Source of the DNA: Novosphingobium sp. ERN07
GTDB lineage: Bacteria; Pseudomonadota; Alphaproteobacteria; Sphingomonadales; Sphingomonadaceae
Direction of reading: 5' to 3'
Assembly (NCBI RefSeq): GCF_012641335.1
Contig: NZ_JABAID010000001.1
Location: 1 to 64,000, forward strand
Length of the DNA: 64,000 nucleotides
In this document: piece after piece, positions 45,223 to 53,191 of the stretch
Position numbering within the stretch: the first letter of the stretch is position 1
Layout: the number at the start of each line of letters is the position of its first letter
Translations under genes and position numbers: made by a program
The notes under the pieces: model-generated
Told to the model about the DNA's origin: nothing
Databases searched by the model: none
Seen by the model: only the letters and a program-made list of their open reading frames with translations

Positions 45223-45661
45223 CGACTTCCACCGCAGCGCCAAGCGGCAACACCGGCACACCCACCGCACTGCGCGCGTGCTTTCCGGCATCGCCAAAGG
45301 CGGCGACCATCAGTTCGGACGCGCCGTTGGCCACTTTGGGCTGATCGGTGAACGTGCCGTTCGAGGAGATGAACGCGCCCAGCTTCACCACGCGCTCTAC
45401 CCGGTCGAGCGAGCCGAGCGCGGCCTTTACCTGCGCGAGGATCATCAGTCCGCAGGCCTGCGCGGCGGCGGTGCCCTGTTCGGTCGAAACGTCTTCGCCC
45501 AAGCGGCCGGTCACCAGTTTGCCATCGATGAACGGCAGTTGTCCCGATACGTGGAGCAGGCCGTTCACCTCGACCGTAGGAACATAGGCGGCCACGGGCG
45601 CGGCGGCCTGCGGCAGGGTGTGGCCGAGTTCCGCCAGCCGGGCTTCTACGCTGTCAGTCAC
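45194..45661 (-). CDS. RidA-family protein (YjgF/YER057c/UK114)
   Basis: 155 aa from GTG 45661, in a GTGA overlap with the HAD gene stop. The family core is present: YVPTVEVNGLLHVSGQLPF, GEDVSTEQGTAAAQACGLMILAQVKAALGSLDRVERVVKLGAFISS and GKHARSAVGVPVLPLGAAVEVDAVLA. The usual catalytic Arg of RidA sits in the ARSAVGV motif. RidA enzymes deaminate reactive 2-aminoacrylate-type enamines; this longer variant belongs to a RidA subgroup whose activity is less certain. Confidence 0.92.
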   Translation of the reverse strand: MTDSVEARLAELGHTLPQAAAPVAAYVPTVEVNGLLHVSGQLPFIDGKLVTGRLGEDVSTEQGTAAAQACGLMILAQVKAALGSLDRVERVVKLGAFISSNGTFTDQPKVANGASELMVAAFGDAGKHARSAVGVPVLPLGAAVEVDAVLAVRPS

Positions 45662-46287
45662 GCATCTTCTCCATGAATTTGTTCGAGGATCCAGGGCAGC
45701 GCCGCTTCCCATTGATCGATCCGCGCATGGGCATGACCCGCCTGATGCGCGCAATCGATGTGCGGGGCAAGCAACGGTTCGCCGCAAAGGTGCAGACGGA
45801 TCACGTCCGGCGTCAGTTGCGAAACCGAATCATGGTGCTGCGGCAGATCATCGATGAACAGCGCGCGCGACGGATTGTATTCATCCAGAATCGCCTTGAG
45901 CGCCGGGCCTTTCGGCCCCTGATTGGTAAAGACGCGCGCATTAATGCCCACATCGGCCAGTTGGCGCGCGCGCATATCGCGGCGGTGATCGTTGAGGTTG
46001 GTCAGGATCACCACATCTGCGTCTTCGGCAACCTTGTTGATCCCGGCAACTGCCCCTGCGATGGCCTGCTGACGATACATTTCCGTGTCGAAGAACTTGT
46101 TGAGCAAGCTCCAGATCTGCTCCGGCGCAACCAGGCTGCCATCCTTGGCATAACGCATCGCCTTGGAAAAATCGGCGCTGTCCATCTTGAACGACACGCC
46201 TTCCTTTTCCCCCAGCCAGTCACGGAACGGGGCGACCATGTGCAGCAGCACCTCGTCACAATCGCTGACGATCAGGGGGCGGCTCAT
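45658..46287 (-). CDS. HAD-family hydrolase
   Basis: 209 aa. HAD motif I is IVSDCDEVLLHM (residues 6-17), with a second-motif Thr in DVVILTNLNDHRRD, motif III Lys in NQGPKGPALKAILDEY and motif IV in ALFIDDLPQHHDSVS. Substrate is not predictable; small HADs of this kind act on phosphorylated metabolites. It starts in an ATGA overlap with the DUF3572 gene and is the second gene of the operon. Confidence 0.9.
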   Translation of the reverse strand: MSRPLIVSDCDEVLLHMVAPFRDWLGEKEGVSFKMDSADFSKAMRYAKDGSLVAPEQIWSLLNKFFDTEMYRQQAIAGAVAGINKVAEDADVVILTNLNDHRRDMRARQLADVGINARVFTNQGPKGPALKAILDEYNPSRALFIDDLPQHHDSVSQLTPDVIRLHLCGEPLLAPHIDCAHQAGHAHARIDQWEAALPWILEQIHGEDA

Positions 46288-46595
46288 GACAATTCCTTCT
46301 GGGCTGCGATCAGGGCTTCGGGCGAAATGTCGAGCGCGAAGGCCGCGTTGACAAGATCGGCTTCGTGATTGGCGAGAAATTCCAGAACTGCCGCCAGAAT
46401 GGAAGAATCTCCAAGACCGGCTCGCAGTTCATCGGGTGTCAGTCCCGTAAGTCCAAGGAAGCGCTCGGCGCGATCACCATCGGACAGCACCCAGCCGAGC
46501 GCTTGCAGGGCAAGGGCTGCCACATCTGGCGTGGAGGAAGGCTCTCGGATGATTGTCAGGGCCTTTCGCGGGGCATAAGGGGCGTTTAGGTGCAT
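46284..46595 (-). CDS. DUF3572 family protein
   Basis: 103 aa. The DUF3572 pattern is recognisable: DVAALALQALGWVLSDGDRAERFLGLTGLTPDELR, then AVLEFLANHEADLVNAAFALDISPEALIAAQ. All-alpha small protein without signal peptide. The first codons from ATG 46595 lie in a dispersed GTGCATCTAG repeat; a later non-ATG start cannot be excluded. First gene of the operon and divergent from divK, a conserved arrangement in alphaproteobacteria. Function unknown. Confidence 0.88.
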   Translation of the reverse strand: MHLNAPYAPRKALTIIREPSSTPDVAALALQALGWVLSDGDRAERFLGLTGLTPDELRAGLGDSSILAAVLEFLANHEADLVNAAFALDISPEALIAAQKELS

Positions 46596-46604
46596 CTAGG
46601 TGCA
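46586..46604 (+). repeat. Dispersed TAGGTGCATCTAGGTGCA repeat, copy 3
   Basis: TTAGGTGCATCTAGGTGCA lies between the divergent DUF3572 and divK starts. Bases 46587-46604 are identical to 29988-30005, and 46586-46600 match 14687-14701 on the other strand. Here it occupies a promoter region. Confidence 0.65.
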
Positions 46605-46619
46605 GTTCGGAAAACAGGC

Positions 46620-46988
46620 GTGTCAGTGGCAAAAAGAATTCTGGTTGTCGAGGACAACGACCTTAACCGCAAGCTGTTCTGCGACCTTTTGCGCGCCAAG
46701 GGATTCGAGGTGGAGCCCGTGGCAGACGGGCGCGAGGCGATAGAAAAGACGCGCCTGTTCATGCCGCACCTTGTCATCATGGACATTCAGTTGCCCGACG
46801 TTTCCGGCATGGACCTGATTGAACAATTGAAAGCGGACGAGGAACTTAAAGCCATACCGGTCCTCGCCGTCACCGCCTATGCCGGCAAGGGCGATGAAGA
46901 GGCGATCCGCGATGCGGGGGCAGAGGGTTATCTAGCAAAGCCGGTGTCGATCGGGCCGTTCATGGTGGCGGTGAACGCGCTGGTTTAG
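46620..46988 (+). CDS. divK: DivK-type single-domain response regulator
   Basis: 122 aa from GTG 46620; GTG 46626 is also possible. A CheY-like receiver only: KRILVVEDNDLNRKLFCDLL with the acidic pair, phospho-acceptor Asp in PHLVIMDIQLPDVSGMDL (about 54), Thr in VLAVTAYAGKGDE and Lys in EGYLAKPVSIGPF. Sequence and its place opposite DUF3572 fit DivK, which controls cell-cycle and polarity kinases in alphaproteobacteria. In Caulobacter divK is followed by pleD; here pleD is absent and a convergent DUF5706 gene follows. Confidence 0.9.
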   Translation: MSVAKRILVVEDNDLNRKLFCDLLRAKGFEVEPVADGREAIEKTRLFMPHLVIMDIQLPDVSGMDLIEQLKADEELKAIPVLAVTAYAGKGDEEAIRDAGAEGYLAKPVSIGPFMVAVNALV

Positions 46989-47037
46989 TGCACATGCCCT
47001 CCCCCGGCCCCTCACGCCTGCGGGAGGGGAGAAGCGT

Positions 47038-47625
47038 TCAGGAATACCGCACGACGTATTCGACCACAAAGGTGATCGAGGTGAGGCACAAGCCGACCAT
47101 GAAACTGCGATAGGCGATTGAGAGATAACGGTATTTCTTGCGCTGCAAGACCTGCCCGTTCTGGTAGATATCGTGCAGCATGGTGCGGAAGATCGTTTCG
47201 TCGGCGCGCAGATCGTCAAGGATGGATTGGGTCCATTCCTCTTCGTCCATGTGCGTGAAATAGCCGAAGAAAAGCTTGTTCGGCTTGCCATCGTTCAGTT
47301 TCGCCGCCTTTGGCCCGCTGATTGATGGCAGTACAGTGAACACGGCACACATCGCTGAAACGAAAGCGAAAAGGGCCAGCACGCCAAGCGACCACGGCAT
47401 TGCCCCGCTCTTTGCCTGTCCCACCGAAATGGTGAAGACCACGAAGGTCGCGCCCATCAGGATCGACGCTTTGGAATCGGCCATCTGGCTCAGCGAAAGG
47501 TTGATCTGCTGGCTGGTGCGGACGAGGTGGATGGCGTGGTTGGAAAAGCCGGACGGCGAAGGCATCGACGGCGCAGCTTTAGGCGGTTCGGGTGCCGGTT
47601 CAGGCTGCGTTACAGTCTCTGCCAT
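47038..47625 (-). CDS. DUF5706 membrane protein, Pycsar-effector (PycTM)-type
   Basis: 195 aa. A Pro-rich N-terminal 30 residues precedes the DUF5706 region: VRTSQQINLSLSQMADSKAS followed by helix ILMGATFVVFTISVGQ, a second helix WSLGVLALFAFVSAMCAVFTVLP, a cytoplasmic helical part with DLRADETIFRTMLHDIYQNG and QVLQRKKYRYLSIAY, and a third helix MVGLCLTSITFVVEYVV. The ADSKAS...GAT motif is typical of the family; members next to cyclic-nucleotide cyclases are Pycsar antiphage effectors. No cyclase gene is in this window, so this is an orphan and may have a housekeeping role. Confidence 0.75.
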   Translation of the reverse strand: MAETVTQPEPAPEPPKAAPSMPSPSGFSNHAIHLVRTSQQINLSLSQMADSKASILMGATFVVFTISVGQAKSGAMPWSLGVLALFAFVSAMCAVFTVLPSISGPKAAKLNDGKPNKLFFGYFTHMDEEEWTQSILDDLRADETIFRTMLHDIYQNGQVLQRKKYRYLSIAYRSFMVGLCLTSITFVVEYVVRYS

Positions 47626-47773
47626 GATTCCCCCACACGTACATTTCCGTCGAGTTTCGCGGATAACCGGGATGACACAAGGGGCGAGTGCTTGACAAGC
47701 GGCGGCAATGGCCGCTTTTCGGCCTCAATCGTCTGGCAGGGGCGCGTGTCTCTTGCCCATTGGAGAAGAATTG

Positions 47774-48013
47774 ATGGATCGCGCCGCAACCGCTGAAAAG
47801 ATTGCCGAACTGATCGAGCCTTTCAACAAGAAGGGCGTAGCGATCACCGAGGCGACGACATTTGCCGGTGACCTTGAATGGGACAGCCTGACCGTGATGG
47901 ACTTTGTGGCGGCAATCGAGGACGATTTCGACATCATCATCAGCATGAACCAACAGGCCGAGATCGAGAACTACGGCCAATTGATCGATGCGGTGACGAA
48001 GCTTCAGGGATAA
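47774..48013 (+). CDS. Acyl carrier protein associated with serine palmitoyltransferase
   Basis: 79 aa from ATG 47774, with GGAG 9 bp upstream (TTGGAGAAGAATTG). The phosphopantetheine-attachment motif is GDLEWDSLTVMDFV (Ser about 37, DSL). It is a specialised ACP encoded 4 bp before the spt gene. In sphingomonads this ACP carries or delivers the acyl chain for sphingolipid base formation (family context; inference for this strain). Confidence 0.93.
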   Translation: MDRAATAEKIAELIEPFNKKGVAITEATTFAGDLEWDSLTVMDFVAAIEDDFDIIISMNQQAEIENYGQLIDAVTKLQG

Positions 48014-48017
48014 GCCG

Positions 48018-49217
48018 ATGACGGATCTTTTCAACAAGTTCGACCCGTTGATCGAACAGCGCCGCGCACTGCTGGCGGGTGGGGTGGAAGACCCGTTCAA
48101 TCTGGTGATGGAGCGGGTGATTTCGCCCACCGTGGCCGTGTGCAACGGGCGCGAGACGATCCTGCTGGGCACCTACAACTACATGGGCATGACCTTTGAC
48201 CCCGACGTGATCGCGGCGGGCAAGGAGGCGCTGGACGACTACGGTTCGGGCACGACCGGCAGCCGCGTGCTGAACGGCACCTACGCCGGGCACAAGGCCT
48301 GCGAAGAGGCGCTGAAAGAGTTCTATGGAATGGACCACGCGATGGTCTTTTCCACCGGCTATCAGGCGAACCTTGGCATCATCAGCACGATGGCGGGCAA
48401 GGGCGATTACATCGTGCTCGACATCGACAGCCATGCTTCCATCTGGGACGGCTGCAAGATGGGCGACGCCGAAGTGGTGCCGTTCAAGCACAACGATATC
48501 GTGGCGATGGAAAAACGCCTGAAGCGCATTCCCGAAGGTGCGGGCAAGCTGGTGGTGCTGGAAGGCGTCTATTCGATGCTGGGCGACATCGCCCCGCTGA
48601 AGGAGATGATCCGCGTCGCCAAGGAAAACGGCGCGATGGTGCTGGTGGACGAGGCGCATTCGATGGGCTTCATCGGCCCCAACGGGCGCGGCGTGGCCGA
48701 GGATCAGGGCTGTCTTGAAGACGTGGATTTCGTGATCGGCACGTTCTCCAAATCGGTCGGCACGGTGGGCGGATTCTGCGTTTCGAACCATCCGAAGTTC
48801 GAGATTCTGCGACTGGTCTGCCGCCCCTATGTGTTCACCGCATCGCTTCCGCCGAGCGTTGTGCACACGGCCGCCACTTCGATCCGCAAGCTGATGCACG
48901 GCGCAAACAAGCGCGCGCATCTATGGGAAAATTCCAAAACGCTGCACAAGGGTCTTCGCGACAAGGGTTTCACTCTAGGCACCGACGAGCCGCAGAGCGC
49001 GATCATCGCGGTGATCATGCCCGATCTGGAACGCGGCGCGGCGATGTGGGAAGCGCTGCTCAAGGAAGGGCTTTACGTGAACCTTGCCCGCCCACCTGCA
49101 ACGCCTGCGGGGATGACGCTGCTGCGCTGTTCGCTGTGCGCGGAGCATTCCGCAGATCAGGTGCAGACGATCATCGGCATGTTCGAACGCGCTGGAAAGG
49201 CCGTGGGGATCATCTGA
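48018..49217 (+). CDS. spt: Serine palmitoyltransferase
   Basis: 399 aa, a PLP-dependent alpha-oxoamine synthase. It condenses L-serine with an acyl thioester to 3-ketosphinganine, the first step of sphingolipid synthesis. Features: TYNYMGMTFDPDVIAAGKEAL, GSGTTGSRVLNGTYAGHKACEE, the PLP-stacking His in DIDSHASIWDGCK, VDEAHSMGFIG, and the Schiff-base Lys in VIGTFSKSVGTVGGF. The close match of remembered Sphingomonas SPT segments (GTYNYMGMTFDPD, RPYVFTASLPPSV) and the adjacent ACP favour SPT over the related KBL and ALAS enzymes. It overlaps the next gene (TGATG). Confidence 0.93.
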   Translation: MTDLFNKFDPLIEQRRALLAGGVEDPFNLVMERVISPTVAVCNGRETILLGTYNYMGMTFDPDVIAAGKEALDDYGSGTTGSRVLNGTYAGHKACEEALKEFYGMDHAMVFSTGYQANLGIISTMAGKGDYIVLDIDSHASIWDGCKMGDAEVVPFKHNDIVAMEKRLKRIPEGAGKLVVLEGVYSMLGDIAPLKEMIRVAKENGAMVLVDEAHSMGFIGPNGRGVAEDQGCLEDVDFVIGTFSKSVGTVGGFCVSNHPKFEILRLVCRPYVFTASLPPSVVHTAATSIRKLMHGANKRAHLWENSKTLHKGLRDKGFTLGTDEPQSAIIAVIMPDLERGAAMWEALLKEGLYVNLARPPATPAGMTLLRCSLCAEHSADQVQTIIGMFERAGKAVGII

Positions 49218-49999
49218 TGCGGTTTGCGTTGTGGGCTTTGATAGCGCTGGCGGCAACGCCGGTTCTGGCGCAGAATGCCCCGCCCACGGTGGTTACGCCA
49301 CCGGGCGAAGGCATGATGGACAAGCCCTGCCCCGCAGACCAGCGCGGGCTGAACTTTGCTCATCCTTATGTCCGGCAATACGACTGGGCGTGGCAGTGTC
49401 GCTTTGCCGAGGCGGACAAGCAACTCGCGCAGCGCCCGCGCGTGGTGTTCATCGGGGATTCCATTACCGAAAACTGGGTGGGTCTTGCGCCTTCACTGTT
49501 CGTGAGCGGTGCGGTCGGTCGCGGGATCAGCGGGCAGACCAGCCCGCAGATTCTGGTGCGGTTCTATCAGGATGTGGTGCGGCTGAAACCCAAGGTCGTC
49601 CACATCATGATCGGCACCAACGATCTGGCCGGCAACACCGGGCCGAGCAGCCCGGAAATGTACACCAACCACGTGACTGCAATGGTCGATCTGGCGCAGG
49701 CCAACGGTATTGCCGTGGTGATCGGCAGCATCTTGCCCGCCGCGAAGTTTCCGTGGAAGCCCCAGCTTATGCCAGCAAAGCAGGTGGTGGCGCTGAATAC
49801 GTGGCTAAAGGCTTTCGCCAAGACGCGCGGGGCGGCGTTTGCAGATTATCACGCAGCGCTGGTGAATGCCGAAGGCGGGATCAATCCCGATCTTGCGCCC
49901 GATGGGATTCATCCGAATGCCAAGGGTTATGCGGTGATGGAGCCGATTGCCAAGGCGGCGATTGCCGAGGCGGAGAAGCTGGGCGCGAAGAAGCGCTGA
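49217..49999 (+). CDS. SGNH/GDSL-family hydrolase, exported
   Basis: 260 aa. A signal peptide (MRFALWALIALAATPVLA) is followed by the GDSL block: VVFIGDSITENWV with the nucleophile Ser (about 83), the block II GRGISGQTSPQ, block III IMIGTNDLAGNTG, and block V DGIHPNAKGYAVM with the Asp-His pair. Such esterases act on acylated sugars or lipids in the periplasm. Translational coupling to spt suggests a role on sphingolipid or envelope intermediates, which is inference. Confidence 0.92.
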   Translation: MRFALWALIALAATPVLAQNAPPTVVTPPGEGMMDKPCPADQRGLNFAHPYVRQYDWAWQCRFAEADKQLAQRPRVVFIGDSITENWVGLAPSLFVSGAVGRGISGQTSPQILVRFYQDVVRLKPKVVHIMIGTNDLAGNTGPSSPEMYTNHVTAMVDLAQANGIAVVIGSILPAAKFPWKPQLMPAKQVVALNTWLKAFAKTRGAAFADYHAALVNAEGGINPDLAPDGIHPNAKGYAVMEPIAKAAIAEAEKLGAKKR

Positions 50000-50001
50000 A
50001 G

Positions 50002-50169
50002 TCAGCCTTCAACCGGGCGCGCGCCGTAACAATAGTTTCCGCGCGTTTCCCAGCGCCCGCCTGCATCGAGACAAGCGTCACGATCAACAAAGGCCTTGGC
50101 GAGCCAGCCGACCGCAAACCCAGATGCGAGGAAAGCGGCGGCGAAGACCATTATTCGAAAGAAGTGCAT
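50002..50169 (-). CDS. Small single-helix membrane protein
   Basis: 55 aa from ATG 50169, in a TAATG overlap with the pseudouridine synthase stop. One N-terminal hydrophobic helix ([24 protein letters not shown]) is followed by a short periplasmic-type tail with two Cys (DACLDAGGRWETRGNYCYG). The overlap and the coding-like composition support it. Function unknown; the longer frame reading through the neighbouring gene is not plausible. Confidence 0.7.
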   Translation of the reverse strand: MHFFRIMVFAAAFLASGFAVGWLAKAFVDRDACLDAGGRWETRGNYCYGARPVEG

Positions 50170-50717
50170 TATAGCCCCGAAACTTCGCGCCATTCGCCAG
50201 GCGCGAGGCCTTCCAGCGACCAGTCTCCGATTTGCCAGCGGACGAGGCGTAGGGTGGGGTGGCCGACGGCGGCGGTCATGCGGCGGATCTGGCGGTTTCG
50301 GCCTTCGCGGATAGTGAGGCGCACCCAAGTGTCGGGGATGGATTTGCGGACGCGGATCGGGGGATCGCGGGGCCAAAGGGCAGGGTCTTCGATCAGGGCT
50401 GCTTCGGCGGGGAGCGTCAATCCGTCTTTCAGGCGGACGCCTTTGCGCAGGGCGTTTAGCGCAGCTTCGTCGGGGATGCCTTCGACTTGGGCAAGATAGG
50501 TTTTGGGCAGTTTGAAGCGTGGATCGGCAATGCGCGCTTGCAGACGGCCATCGTCAGTCAGCAGAAGCAGGCCTTCGCTATCGTGATCGAGGCGGCCTGC
50601 GGGATAGACGCCGGGGCGCTGGATATAGTCCGCTAGCGTGGGGCGCGGCGGACCGGTGCGTTCATCGGTGAACTGACACAGGACGCCGTAGGGTTTGTTG
50701 AAGGCGATAAGGGTCAT
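50169..50717 (-). CDS. rluE: 23S rRNA pseudouridine synthase, RluE-like
   Basis: 182 aa from ATG 50717 ([16 protein letters not shown]). RsuA/RluB/E/F family: the catalytic Asp is in [20 protein letters not shown], with [13 protein letters not shown] and [24 protein letters not shown]. The absence of an S4 domain and the short length fit RluE, which modifies U2457 in E. coli. It lies 10 bp after the GST stop on the same strand. Confidence 0.9.
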   Translation of the reverse strand: MTLIAFNKPYGVLCQFTDERTGPPRPTLADYIQRPGVYPAGRLDHDSEGLLLLTDDGRLQARIADPRFKLPKTYLAQVEGIPDEAALNALRKGVRLKDGLTLPAEAALIEDPALWPRDPPIRVRKSIPDTWVRLTIREGRNRQIRRMTAAVGHPTLRLVRWQIGDWSLEGLAPGEWREVSGL

Positions 50718-50727
50718 TGAGGGCGGC

Positions 50728-51348
50728 TTAGAGCTTGGGCTGCTGCGCGGCAATCGCGCGTTGGAAAGCGGGGCGCTGTTTCAGGTGCGCAAAGTAGGCG
50801 CGCATTGGTTCGGACACGAATTCTTCGAGGCCGACCGAAAGCGCGAGCATTACCGCGTAGCCGACCGAAATGTCGGCCATCGTGAAGCGGTTGGCGGCGG
50901 CATAGTCTGCACCCATCAGCGTTTCGGCATTGCGCAGGCGCGAGCCGAACCATTCGGCGTAATCGCGCGCAATTTCGGGGCGGCGGTCTTCTGGCTTGGC
51001 GAAGACCTGATAGCGCAAGTGGATGGTCTGCGGGAAGGTGAGCGTAGCTTCGCCCATGACGAGGAAGTTGAGATAGGCGGCGTAATCGGGCTCTTGCGGG
51101 GCCACGGCAAGATCGGTGGGACCGTATCTGGTGGCGAGATAGTGCGGAATGGCGACGCTTTCGGTCAGCCGCGCATCGCCATCGAACAGGACCGGGATCG
51201 TGCCCAGCGGGTTGAGATCGTGCATCCCTTCGTGCCGTTTACGCGGGGGGAACGGCAGGACGTGGAGTTCATAGGGCAGGCCCATTTCCTCCAGCGCCCA
51301 GAGTGCGCGGAAAGAGCGGGCGTTGTGGCAGTGATAGAGCGTCAACAT
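50728..51348 (-). CDS. Glutathione S-transferase family protein
   Basis: 206 aa from ATG 51348 ([21 protein letters not shown]). The N-terminal thioredoxin-like domain includes the active-site Ser/Cys region HCHNARS and the cis-Pro GTIPVLFD and [11 protein letters not shown] glutathione-binding motif. The helical C-terminal domain has the N-capping [11 protein letters not shown] motif. Substrate unknown; a beta-class or related GST is likely. Upstream frame beyond the ATG is not needed. Confidence 0.92.
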   Translation of the reverse strand: MLTLYHCHNARSFRALWALEEMGLPYELHVLPFPPRKRHEGMHDLNPLGTIPVLFDGDARLTESVAIPHYLATRYGPTDLAVAPQEPDYAAYLNFLVMGEATLTFPQTIHLRYQVFAKPEDRRPEIARDYAEWFGSRLRNAETLMGADYAAANRFTMADISVGYAVMLALSVGLEEFVSEPMRAYFAHLKQRPAFQRAIAAQQPKL

Positions 51349-51403
51349 GAGCGCAAGGATGGCGCGACGGCGGTGGCCAAGGCAAGGGGATGATCTTGGC
51401 GGA

Positions 51404-52048
51404 TTATCCTGCGGTAATCGCCGATGCCTGTTCGCACTTCGCCTTGGTTTCCGCCGTTTCACCACCACCGCCAAGCATGGTGACGGCAAGGAAGCCACCG
51501 ACGACGAGCAGCACGAAGCCGACCGTGACGAGGCCCAGATACTTGTCGATGAAGCGCTTGATCGGGGCGCCGAACAGGCGGAACAGGACGCCGACGATCA
51601 TGAAGCTGATCGAGCGCGAGACCACGCTCGACAGGATGAACGGGACGAGCGGCATCTGGATGAAGCCTGCGGTGATGGTCAGTAGCTTGAACGGGATGGG
51701 CGTGGCGCCCTTTAGCATGATGATCTCTGCCCCGTATTCGCGCAGGTAGCACGCGGCCTTGGGGAAGCTTTCCGACAGGCCCAGCGCGGCGAGGAGTTGG
51801 GTGCCGACGGTATCATATAGGCCATAACCGATGGCATAGCCGAGCATCCCGCCCACGACCGAGGCAACGGTGGCGATGGCAGCGAAGCGCACGGCTTTTT
51901 TGGGTTCGGCAAGGCACATCAGGCCGAGCAGCGGGTGCGGCGGGATGGGGAAGAAGCTGGCTTCCATGAACGCGAACAGCGCCAGCCACCATTCGGCATG
52001 GGGGTGCGCGGCCTTGGCCATTGTCCATTCGTAGAGACGGCGGAGCAT
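51404..52048 (-). CDS. DedA-family (VTT-domain) membrane protein
   Basis: 214 aa from ATG 52048 (MLRRLYEWTMAKAAHPHAEW). Like YqaA-type DedA proteins, it has EASFFPIPPHPLLGLMCL at the re-entrant region, VVGGMLGYAIGYGLYD, and KGATPIPFKLLTITAGFIQM, ending with a helix GLVTVGFVLLVVGGFLAV. Such proteins move lipids (undecaprenyl phosphate or phosphatidylethanolamine) across the membrane in characterised cases; substrate unknown here. A longer upstream frame runs into the promoter region. Confidence 0.9.
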   Translation of the reverse strand: MLRRLYEWTMAKAAHPHAEWWLALFAFMEASFFPIPPHPLLGLMCLAEPKKAVRFAAIATVASVVGGMLGYAIGYGLYDTVGTQLLAALGLSESFPKAACYLREYGAEIIMLKGATPIPFKLLTITAGFIQMPLVPFILSSVVSRSISFMIVGVLFRLFGAPIKRFIDKYLGLVTVGFVLLVVGGFLAVTMLGGGGETAETKAKCEQASAITAG

Positions 52049-52140
52049 CTTCGGTCCTGCGGTTGTTGCGGTGCAGCGTTTAGGGAAGACGCGCGCTTTC
52101 TGCCAGCGGAATTGCCGCGAACCTATTTGGCACTTTTTGG

Positions 52141-52169
52141 TTGACATCGTCACGCTCATTCGGTACATA
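52141..52169 (+). promoter_or_regulatory. Consensus-like sigma-70 promoter upstream of phage/GTA relic
   Basis: TTGACA (52141-52146) and TACATA (52164-52169) are separated by exactly 17 bp. This is an unusually good -35/-10 pair for this genome. It points to the terminase genes that begin 100 bp downstream. The 220-bp gap between the DedA and terminase genes otherwise shows no gene. Confidence 0.55.
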
Positions 52170-52268
52170 ACAGGAACATCGCAAAAGACCGAGTCGTTCC
52201 CAAGTGAAGGGAGGACGGGCCGCGAGACGCCTTTGACCATATCAATCTAGCACCGAGGATGGGCACGC

Positions 52269-52751
52269 ATGGCCGGATCGACTCCGTCCAAGTCCGGCAC
52301 GCGCCGGACGAGGATTTCTGCTGCGCACAAGACATCGGACAAGCCGAACAACCGCCATTGGAGAAAGCACTTTCTGGCCACGCTGGCCGAAACATCGAAC
52401 GTGAGCGCGGCGGCGCGCAAGGCCAGGATCGATCCCAGCCACGCCTACAAGGTGAAGCGGACCGAGAACGAATTTGCCACGCAATGGCGCGAGGCGCTGT
52501 GCGAAGGGTACGACCTGCTGGAAATGGAAGTGCTGCACCGCTTGCGCTTTGGCGAACCGAAGGATGGGGACGCCAAGTTCGACAATGCCACCGCGCTGCG
52601 GCTGCTTTCGCAGCACCGCGAAACGGTCGCTAAGGAGCGGGCGATCCGCGACAACGCCGATGTGGAAGAGGTGCGCGCATCGCTGCACAAACGGTTGCTG
52701 GATATGCGCGACGAAGTGCTGGCCAGCCGCAAGGCCGCTTGTGGTGAGTGA
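52269..52751 (+). CDS. Terminase small subunit-like protein (phage / gene transfer agent)
   Basis: 160 aa. A basic N-terminus (about 1-35) is followed by an HTH-like region NRHWRKHFLATLAETSNVSAAARKARIDPSHAYKVKR. A helical part then has REALCEGYDLLEMEVLHRLRFG, TALRLLSQHRET and a C-terminal helix with EEVRASLHKRLLDMRDEVL. This is the layout of small terminase subunits that recognise DNA for packaging, and it sits directly before a large-terminase start (8-base overlap). The gene appears intact, although the packaging motor next to it is truncated. Confidence 0.8.
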   Translation: MAGSTPSKSGTRRTRISAAHKTSDKPNNRHWRKHFLATLAETSNVSAAARKARIDPSHAYKVKRTENEFATQWREALCEGYDLLEMEVLHRLRFGEPKDGDAKFDNATALRLLSQHRETVAKERAIRDNADVEEVRASLHKRLLDMRDEVLASRKAACGE

Positions 52752-53190
52752 CGGCTTTCTGAACTGGCTGGCCGAGGCGAGCGACGAGCAGATTGCAGCG
52801 CTGATGAAGCGCATTCCCAAGAAGGAGATCGAAGAATGGCCCTATGACTGGAAAGTCTGGGGGCGGGAAAGCCAGCAGGCCCCAGTTGGAGACTGGCGGG
52901 TGTGGCTGGTCATGGCCGGGCGCGGGTTCGGCAAGACACGGCTGGGTGCCGAATGGGTGCGCAAGGTGGCCGAAAGCAACCCCGATGCGCGGATCGCGCT
53001 GGTGGGGGCTTCGCTGCACGAAGCGCGCAGCGTGATGGTGGAAGGCGAAAGCGGTCTTCTGTCCATTGGCGCACCGTGGCAGCGGCCCGTGTTCGAAAGT
53101 TCGGTGCGCCGTGTGGTGTGGCCAAACGGAGCGCAGGCTTTCCTGTATTCGGCAGCGGAGCCGGAGAGTTTGCGCGGGCCGCAGCATAGC
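52744..53190 (+). pseudogene. Terminase large subunit, 5' fragment
   Basis: From GTG 52744 this reads MSDGFLNWLAEASDEQ, then DWRVWLVMAGRGFGKTRLGAEWVR with the ATPase Walker A GRGFGKT, IALVGASLHEARSVMVEGESGLL, and VVWPNGAQAFLYSAAEPESLRGPQHSHA. These match the start of Terminase_6/GTA-type large terminases, including the SLRGPQ motif, which is normally followed by a Walker-B-like WCDE segment. At about 53190 the similarity stops: the frame stays open to 53523 but is out of register with the DUF2793 gene that follows. The nuclease domain, and so about two thirds of the protein, is missing. Confidence 0.8.
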
Positions 53191-53191
53191 C

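Noticed and set aside
47692..47714. TTGACA upstream of acp considered as a promoter
   Set aside because: No acceptable -10 at 16-18 bp spacing.
48018..49217. Call as 2-amino-3-ketobutyrate CoA ligase or ALA synthase
   Set aside because: SPT-specific segments and the adjacent dedicated ACP fit serine palmitoyltransferase better.
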